DNA of 64,000 bases from Limnephilus marmoratus (taxonomy: Eukaryota; Arthropoda; Insecta; Trichoptera; Limnephilidae), in contig OU862928.1 in assembly GCA_917880885.1 (NCBI GenBank), positions 40,226,962 to 40,290,961 on the forward strand, given 5' to 3'. A model generated the notes under the pieces. The model was not told the origin of the DNA. It did not search any database and saw only the letters and a list, made by a program, of their open reading frames with translations. A program made the position numbers and the translations under genes. Each line of letters begins with the position of its first letter. The stretch's first letter is position 1. Positions 58,091 through 64,000 of the stretch are shown here, piece after piece.

Positions 58091-58436
58091 GTGAATGTCT
58101 CGGTTGTTCACGAACATACAAAGATAATAGATAATAGATAGGGATTTATAGCATGGAAGCGTGCCGAGCCGTCTAGACCGTCGCCGAGCTAGACTGTCAA
58201 AGCGGCTGTGCATTATGCATTTGGTCTGTAGGTAGAAACAAAGGTGTGGTGATGTTCTGCATAGATGCCATTTGCAAAAGTATGGGTGAAAGAAGTTGGA
58301 ATCATGCTTTGCGCACGCGGTTTCATACTAATAATGGTTCACGACCCATCTCCTTGTTTCTATTATCTATTTTCCTAACTTTCATCAATAGAGTGGTTTT
58401 AAACTAAGTTATCTTTTATTTGACTAAAATGTCAAG

Positions 58437-58545
58437 CCCACAAATACATATATTGCTAAGCCAACAAGCTTTCATTTTACCCCAATATAATATTATGAGT
58501 CTGACAAATACATATATTGCTAAGCCAACAAGCTTTCATTTTACC
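58437..58545. repeat. 64-bp minisatellite, 1.7 copies
   Basis: Unit CAAATACATATATTGCTAAG..CAAGCTTTCATTTTACCCC, almost identical to the longer array at 62876-63168. Confidence 0.9.
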
Positions 58546-58667
58546 CACGGACGTAGGAATATATGGACCTGCCCTAAGTGATAAAAGCGTATTGTTTCCC
58601 CCTCCCCATAACGGTTCCATGGAACCGCCTGGGCTTACGAGAGCCGCCTCCCTTGAATCTCAAAACG

Positions 58668-58675
58668 TGACGTCA
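58668..58675. promoter_or_regulatory. Perfect CRE-like palindrome upstream of THAP exon
   Basis: TGACGTCA within AACGTGACGTCATCA, 36-78 bases before the THAP coding start. CRE sites bind CREB/ATF factors; function here is inferred only from position. Confidence 0.4.
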
Positions 58676-58710
58676 TCATTCTTGTTCTGACCAGCGCCGA
58701 AGAAACATAG

Positions 58711-58817
58711 TACATTTTACGAAATAACAAGGCAAAAACGGTAGCTTGTGCTATGAAAACGTGTAAAAATAGAAGTGAAAAAGAGAATAAACCAAATTGT
58801 CGTATTACATTCCATAG
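58711..58817 (+). CDS. THAP exon 1
   Basis: Frame contains both Cys of the zinc-binding C-x4-C and CRITFH, ending at an AG|GTAAGC donor. The upstream limit is uncertain: CATAG before 58711 could be an acceptor. Confidence 0.6.
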
Positions 58818-60863
58818 GTAAGCATTATTTTACTTTATTTTAAGCTTATTCGAATTATATTACAATATTATCAGTTTTCTAACATACACTATCATGAACG
58901 TGTTTACACACAGCCGTAATATGCGTGGGATGGCGTATTTCAGCATATCGCTCGCCATATATTCCGATTGGGAATGTACGGCGAGCGATATGCCGAAATA
59001 CGCCATCCCACGCATATTACAGTTGTGTGTGTGAACACGTGTTAACGCTCAGAGGGCGTGTTCATACACAGCTATTATGAATGGCGACGTAAAACACACA
59101 GCCGTTTGCAAAAGAATCAGGGATGTGCCTTCGCCTTTTGCGCTTTGCTAATATTTATTTTTGCGCTTTCCTAATCGTATCATTTGGAACGTCTATCTTT
59201 TCATGTGTTATTTCTTGCTGGAAATCCGTCGTATTAATAAAGGATAATAAACCGATCATTTTTAAATTTATCACACTTTAAGGGCCTTATTACTAAACGA
59301 GTTTTGAATTTTACGCAACTCATAAACAACCGTTAATATAAGATAAATAGTTGGTTATTCAGTTGTATAAAATTTAAAACACGTTATTAGTAAGGGGTTA
59401 AAAGTGGAATAAAGTATGTTTTATTTATTAGGCGTTATTGTATATTTTGCTTTCTTAATTGTACTCCTTCGTGGTATGTTTAGAAGTAAAATGTAGATAC
59501 AGTGAGCATGTTTGGAATGAAAAATGTATGTGTCATTTTGCTGTCCGATGATATTTTTTATCAATCAAAATTTAAAATAAAATATGTTTCTATCGCACGT
59601 CGCCACCGATTATATTATTATATTTGGATCACACCGTCACGTCTCAGCGGACCACGTGTTAGGTAAGCGCGTTGTTTCGTATGTACGGTACTGCTGGAAC
59701 GAGAACGAGTGTATATCGCGTAATGCTCTAGGTTATTCCGAGTATGTGTATGTATGGAAAACACGTTTTTTGTTTTTAATTCAAAAAGTGTCATCGGACG
59801 ACAAAATTACATCTAAATTTTGACTCCAAATTCTCTTAGGAATCGCTGGTAAAAGCTGTGTGTATAAAATTTAATTTGTTTTTGAGTTGTTTTTCTTTTC
59901 TATTATCTTCTGAAAAGTGAAATGTTATGTACTTTCTTAAAGATTTCCCAAAAAAGAAAACTTGAAGACAATGTGGCGACTTTCATCCGGTAAAAGTGAG
60001 CAGACAAGTGTTCGTAACCTTCGTATCTGCTCAGAACATTTCAAAGAGACAGATTTTATAATAAACAAACAGGGCACACGTGTGCTACGTGTAGGTGTGA
60101 TTCCATCGGTCTCTTTGTCACCTGTTACAGAAAGAATTATCGTTAGTATATAAATTCTTTAATGACTAATAATTCTTTTTTGTAGTTATTCATTACATGT
60201 ATTTATTTTAATTTTATTATCTATCCATTTCAGAAATTAAGCGACAACTTCTCTGAGAAATCATATGTATGTCTTTCTCTAGCTGATGAAACGATCAATA
60301 ATACTTATGGATGGATGAACCCTCAAGAGGATTCTGATTTTTCTCTCGTTTCTTGCGCACCTGCTCTACACAGCACACACGTCGTGAGTTCATTCTTATA
60401 TTTAATTATCCTTTAAATTAATATTTTATTGATAGTGCATATCACAAATTTGTAATAAATATGTAAATTATCGAATTGCAATAATGATTATATACCTAAT
60501 ATTGTCAACTTTGTCTCGTTTCGAAAAGGAATGCGAACCGAGGCCGTAGCTGCAGCTGCTCAGTCATGTGTGCTCGTTAGTTGTATGGTACCCACTACTA
60601 TTCCAGAAAGCTTTGTGAGTACCAATTGATTATTGACCTTTGATGACTTCAAAAACACATTGTACTATTATGTAGTGTGCAGACCACTCTAGTAACTGAC
60701 TAAATGTTTTTATACCTAAAAATATAATATTATGTCTCTATTCCCCAGATTCAGGAACCCCAACCCGTCTTTATGGAAGAACCACTTATTATATCAAAAA
60801 CCACTCAAAAAAATAAACCAATTGAAGTCAATTACAAAAAAATGGAAAACTTATTATTAGAAA
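58711..60863 (+). CDS. THAP zinc-finger protein (5' part)
   Basis: Exon 1 (to 58817) reads VACAMKTCKNRSE ... CRITFH, exon 2 (59943-60141) RFPKKENLKTMWRL, NLRICSEHFKETDFI and VIPSVSL. Together they form a THAP DNA-binding domain: C-x4-C, FP, W, C-x2-H and a terminal IPS. Exon 3 (60234-60383) reads KLSDNFSEKSYV ... TYGWMNPQEDSDFS. Exon 5 (60749-60863) reads EPQPVFMEEPLIISK and fits in phase if the doubtful exon at 60530-60617 is skipped. The first Cys lies upstream of the only nearby ATG (58753) and a stop sits at 58708, so a 5' exon spliced near 58711 or a lost start is likely. The 3' end was not found. Host gene or domesticated transposase cannot be told apart. Confidence 0.6.
58897..59043. 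repeat. Near-perfect 60-bp inverted repeat in THAP intron 1
   Basis: Left arm 58897-58956 and right arm 58980-59043 pair almost fully: TAATATGCGTGGGATGGCG is exact and one mismatch breaks the inner 40 bp. The loop is 23 bases. It is probably a MITE of the palindromic kind, or a precursor-like hairpin if transcribed. Confidence 0.9.
59943..60141 (+). CDS. THAP exon 2
   Basis: Encodes the rest of the THAP domain: RFPKKENLKTMWRLSSG, LRICSEHFKETDFI and LRVGVIPSV. Cys and His of CSEH complete the zinc site. Acceptor TAAAG; donor ATC|GTTAGT is weak. Confidence 0.65.
60234..60383 (+). CDS. THAP gene exon 3 (candidate)
   Basis: 150 bp, phase 0 at both ends, acceptor TTTCAG, donor GTC|GTGAGT. Encodes SEKSYVCLSLADETINNTYG and an acidic stretch; no domain recognised. 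Confidence 0.5.
60749..60863 (+). CDS. THAP gene exon 5 (candidate)
   Basis: Acceptor CCCCAG, frame IQEPQPVFMEEPLIISK then a Lys-rich helix KKMENLLLE, donor GAAA|GTAAGT. Phase fits exon 3. Confidence 0.45.
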
Positions 60864-61011
60864 GTAAGTTACTAATTAGAAAATTAAAAAAATTAACGTT
60901 GTTTATAAACGTAAAATATTTCTTTAGAAAATATTTTTTATTTGATATACACAGCTTCTCTGACGGTGTTGGAATAAATTATCTTTTTTAATCTTCTTTT
61001 TTTATAAATGA

Positions 61012-61325
61012 AACCGTACAAGAGTCCCAACTGCCCTCAACTGTCTGAAGCAAATGAGACTATGGCATCCCCAATTGGGGTATGTTGTGAGGTTGAAGGT
61101 AGTGGGGAGTGGTAGGAGATTATGAAGAGGACGGTGGGGAAATCTGGCTATTCAGATCTGATCAATGATAGTATTTTCCACTCTAGAACGTGCGGCAAAC
61201 ATTTAAAAATTATTTTTAATTAGTAAATTGTGAAATAATTCAAATTTTTAATTTGCATGTTGGGTTTCGAACCCGTGACCTTCCGCTTGCTAGTTGAGAG
61301 CGTTACCCCTCGACTACGGAAACCT
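61012..61325 (-). repeat. tRNA-derived SINE, copy 3
   Basis: The minus strand starts TTTCCGTAGTCGAGGGGTAA (A-box-like) and has GTCACGGGTTCGAAACCC (B-box), a clear tRNA-like head. The body then matches copies 1 and 2. A partial copy is at about 61890-62060. Confidence 0.72.
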
Positions 61326-62174
61326 TCGTATCTATGATTTTTGGGCGTGTAATTTTTTCTCAAGGTCACGGCCGTCATCACAGTCAACATATTAATACCT
61401 TCTTACTATGTTGGCTCATCTTTTTAATATATTTTTATTCAGCTGTTATTATTGTACTGTTTTTAGCATCGATAATATAACTCCTGTATATGTTATGTTG
61501 TTTTCTCTTAGGCTGTGCTGTTATTTTTGTACGTTATTTAAACCTCTGTAAGTTGTTTATTGAATGCTGTTCTCACAAATATAATGTTATCCTTAACCCT
61601 TTTTGTCTTTTTCTTTTCACTTCTTCCATTGTCCATAGAAAATGTAAGAAATAATTTAATGGAAGTTATATATATTATAAAAATATTATTTCTTTAAACA
61701 ATATTATGTATAGTCTGAGAATACTGTTACTGTGTCGGTGTAGGTATATAATACTGTTTTACTAAGTTTCTGCTGATATATGCTTAAATGTACCTAAACA
61801 AAAAATATTATATCCAAAAAATAAATAAAAAGCACCTTCGTCGTCAAAATATTCCAATTAATACGCCACTCCTGGCTACGCACGATCCGATTTGCAGAAC
61901 CCAGATAAGTTGGGAGGTTTAGGGGGAGGCGGGAAGTTGTTGCTTATACACAATGCGTCGATGTGGTGGTGACAAGTACCTATCTATGTAAATCTGGTCA
62001 CCAAATACGCTTAAAGCCATTTCAAGCAGTTGGGGCGATACTAAGAGTATCTAAAAAAGGATCAAATAATAATGTAACTGCTACGTGCTACGTATTATTG
62101 TAATTAAATAACGTGTGAAATAATTCAAGTAAAATAATTTTAATTAAAAGAGATAATTACATTATTTTTATTAA

Positions 62175-62440
62175 CTAGCAGACCCGGCCACACGTTGCTG
62201 TGGCTAACGAAACACAACGCCATTACCCAACCTTTATAAAATCTTCACCACCCGCTTGCCTGCTGCCCGCTGCCTGAATTGAATATTTGAATTTCTCGGC
62301 TTTTCTCTACTATAATAAGCATGTAATATACATATAAACCTTTCTCTTGAATCATTCTATCTATTGGTGAAAACCGCATGAAAATCCGTTGCGTATTTTA
62401 AAAGATCAATGCGCACATTTTGAGTGCCTTCATTTTATAC
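62175..62440 (-). mobile_element. Helitron-like 3' end, minus strand
   Basis: The minus strand ends TGGCCGGGTCTGCTAG followed by T. GGTTGGGTAATGGCGTTGTG and GTTTCGTTAGCCACAGCA also occur in the right arm of the Harbinger palindrome near 5500-5560. Confidence 0.5.
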
Positions 62441-62875
62441 TATGTAATTATACCAACAGAGCGGTTGTGATAACCCTAAAATATGTCGATAATCACGGAT
62501 GTGGGCGGTTCTCCAATGTGCTTGTCGCTGGTTACAGGGGTAGGTAAATTATGAAACATTTGTAAAAGTGTCTTAACTAAATATGGCAATAAAATAGTTG
62601 TCTGTGAAAAGATGCGAACTTTACTTTGCCTATTCAGACTTCGCAAATATGTTAATAACGTAGCGAGCAATTCGCGCTCCCACGTAAAAAGGTCTATTCA
62701 TTAAAAAGCAGATGTTATTTTTAAGAACTAAATGGTGATATTATAATGCGAGATGCCTATATACTGTCAGATTAATTTTTCAACCAATCACAGTCATCTT
62801 CCCCTCTTCGTACCGCCATAGTTGATTTTTCCCCTCACCTGTTATTTCTGGTCTATTGAATTTGGATGTCTATGA

Positions 62876-63168
62876 TTTTACCCCAATATAATATTATGAG
62901 TCTGACAAATACATATATTGCTAAGCCAACAAGCTTTCATTTTACCCCAATATAATATTATGAGTCTGACAAATACATATATTGCTAAGCCAACAAGCTT
63001 TCATTTTACCCCAATATAATATTATGAGTCTGACAAATACATATATTGCTAAGCCAACAAGCTTTCATTTTACCCCAATATAATATTATGAGTCTGACAA
63101 ATACATATATTGCTAAGCCAACAAGCTTTCATTTTACCCCAATATAATATTATGAGTCTGACAAATAA
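62876..63168. repeat. 64-bp minisatellite, about 4.5 copies
   Basis: Tandem units TCTGACAAATACATATATTG..CCCCAATATAATATTATGAG with almost no differences between copies. No spacers, so not a CRISPR array. Confidence 0.95.
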
Positions 63169-63324
63169 ATGTACATTTTTCCTGTCATTCCGGGGTTTGA
63201 GTGTAACCTCACAAATCTGAGTGTACTAAAAGTTACAATATCAGCGTTACTCGGTGTTGCCAAAGTAATGAAAAAAGTTACATCTACTTTTAGTAGTTCT
63301 TAATTTTATTGTCAAACAGTACAT

Positions 63325-63487
63325 CCAATATCCATGGTCCAATGTTATGCAATATCCATGGCCCAATGATATCCAATATCATGGTCCAATGATATCCATT
63401 ATCCATGGTCCAATAACATCCAATACCCATGGTCCAATAATATCCGATATCCATGGTCCAACGATATCCAATATCCATTGATATCTA
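63325..63487. repeat. 24-bp tandem repeat, about 7 copies
   Basis: Units like CAATATCCATGGTCCAATGA, each with one to four changes. The minus-strand frame MDIGYRWTMDIGYYWTM is a by-product of the repeat, not a gene. Confidence 0.9.
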
Positions 63488-63688
63488 CGCACCAGATTTA
63501 AATGTCCGGGTTAAATTTTCCCCACGGGAAAAACTAAACCCTTTCACACACTTCCCCAAATGATCATCTAGTCAACCCACGCTATGCAATTGCACTATAT
63601 AAGTATTATAAATACAAAACAATACAAGAACAACATGTCAACCTACTAGAGACCAAATGGGAATATAATTCACCGACTTCAGATATTT

Positions 63689-63957
63689 TCATATCAGAGG
63701 GTTCGGCTCTGTGGCATTTCTAATTGAACCTATAAATCCTACTGATCCCTCAATATAAATATTTAAAAAATCTTTTGTAATCCTACATGTATTTAAAATT
63801 ACTGATTTTTGCATTTTTATATACAAATTCTTTGACAAATCTAATATGCTTAAATTTTGAATCAGATTCCTAGGTATTATGCCAGTGGCCGAAACAACAA
63901 ATGGTAATATTTTTATAGTCCGAGAATGCCAAATTCTTTTAATCTCATTTCCTAATA
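63689..63957 (-). pseudogene. LINE C-terminal domain fragment
   Basis: Minus-strand frame: GNEIKRIWHSRTIKILP, FVVSATGIIPRNLIQNL, MQKSVILNTCRITKDFL, then NATEPNPLI and stop. The E.K.LW..K...IP.V..A.G......L...LQK...L.T..I.R..L pattern is the conserved C-terminal segment of one group of non-LTR reverse transcriptases. An upstream stop shows it is a fragment. Confidence 0.65.
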
Positions 63958-64000
63958 TAACTTAACATTATTATAACATATTATTATTACAATATAGAAC

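Noticed and set aside
60530..60617. Exon 4 of the THAP gene
   Set aside because: From its only acceptor the phase required by exon 3 hits a TAG; another phase is open but does not join.
61261..61325. A tRNA gene on the minus strand
   Set aside because: A and B boxes are present but the sequence lacks a full cloverleaf and continues into a repeated body, so it is a SINE head.
62876..63168. Possible CRISPR array
   Set aside because: Units follow each other with no unique spacers and the genome is eukaryotic; it is a minisatellite.
63290..63478. Repeat-rich 62-residue protein (MDIGY..WT units)
   Set aside because: A by-product of the 24-bp DNA repeat; units vary in ways that break the frame.

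Overview
This is a repeat-dense, AT-rich, intron-bearing animal genomic window. The mix of transposons (hAT and piggyBac-type TTAA elements, CR1/Jockey-like LINEs, tRNA-derived SINEs, Helitron ends closing in CTAG) and the gene structure suggest an insect, most likely a moth or butterfly. That is inference; no species marker is visible. There is no prokaryotic gene organisation, no CRISPR array and no rRNA gene.

Three host-like genes can be assembled from exons. (1) 25,329-38,374, plus strand: an eight-exon ornithine decarboxylase (ODC)-like gene with a continuous frame across every junction (783 residues). It has lost the PLP lysine, the catalytic cysteine and other active-site residues, and has a long Ser/Pro-rich tail, so it looks like a pseudoenzyme, possibly an antizyme-inhibitor-type protein. 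The exon matching the antizyme-binding element is tandemly duplicated (135 bp), leaving two in-frame alternative splice donors. (2) 55,507-46,338, minus strand: the 3' part of a borealin-like gene (chromosomal passenger complex), convergent with the first gene. One 92-bp exon is present three times with an exact 128-bp period, in a form that only allows mutually exclusive use. (3) About 58,711-60,863, plus strand: the 5' part of a THAP zinc-finger gene with an uncertain start and 3' end.

The rest is mostly mobile DNA. Region 0.5-7 kb holds a foldback element and a 5-kb Harbinger-like palindrome with an assembly gap at its centre and a small hAT-like element nested in one arm only. Region 7.7-11 kb is a LINE broken by a small Harbinger-type MITE. 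Region 11-25 kb has SINE and Helitron ends, three well-bounded DNA elements (two hATs and a hAT with transposase relics) and LINE fragments. Introns of the ODC-like gene carry a hAT, SINEs and LINE pieces, including a minus-strand LINE split by another LINE and a hAT. Region 38.8-45.9 kb has a ZBED-type hAT with a second hAT nested inside it, plus TTAA-flanked elements. The large borealin intron contains two LINEs. Region 55.8-58 kb is an inverted pair of TTAA elements with further nested insertions. Region 58-64 kb holds the THAP exons, a long hairpin, two minisatellites and a LINE C-terminal relic.

Many insertions are bounded by target-site duplications read directly from the sequence (8 bp for hAT, TTAA for piggyBac-type, TTA/TAA for Harbinger-type), so the relative order of many insertions can be read.
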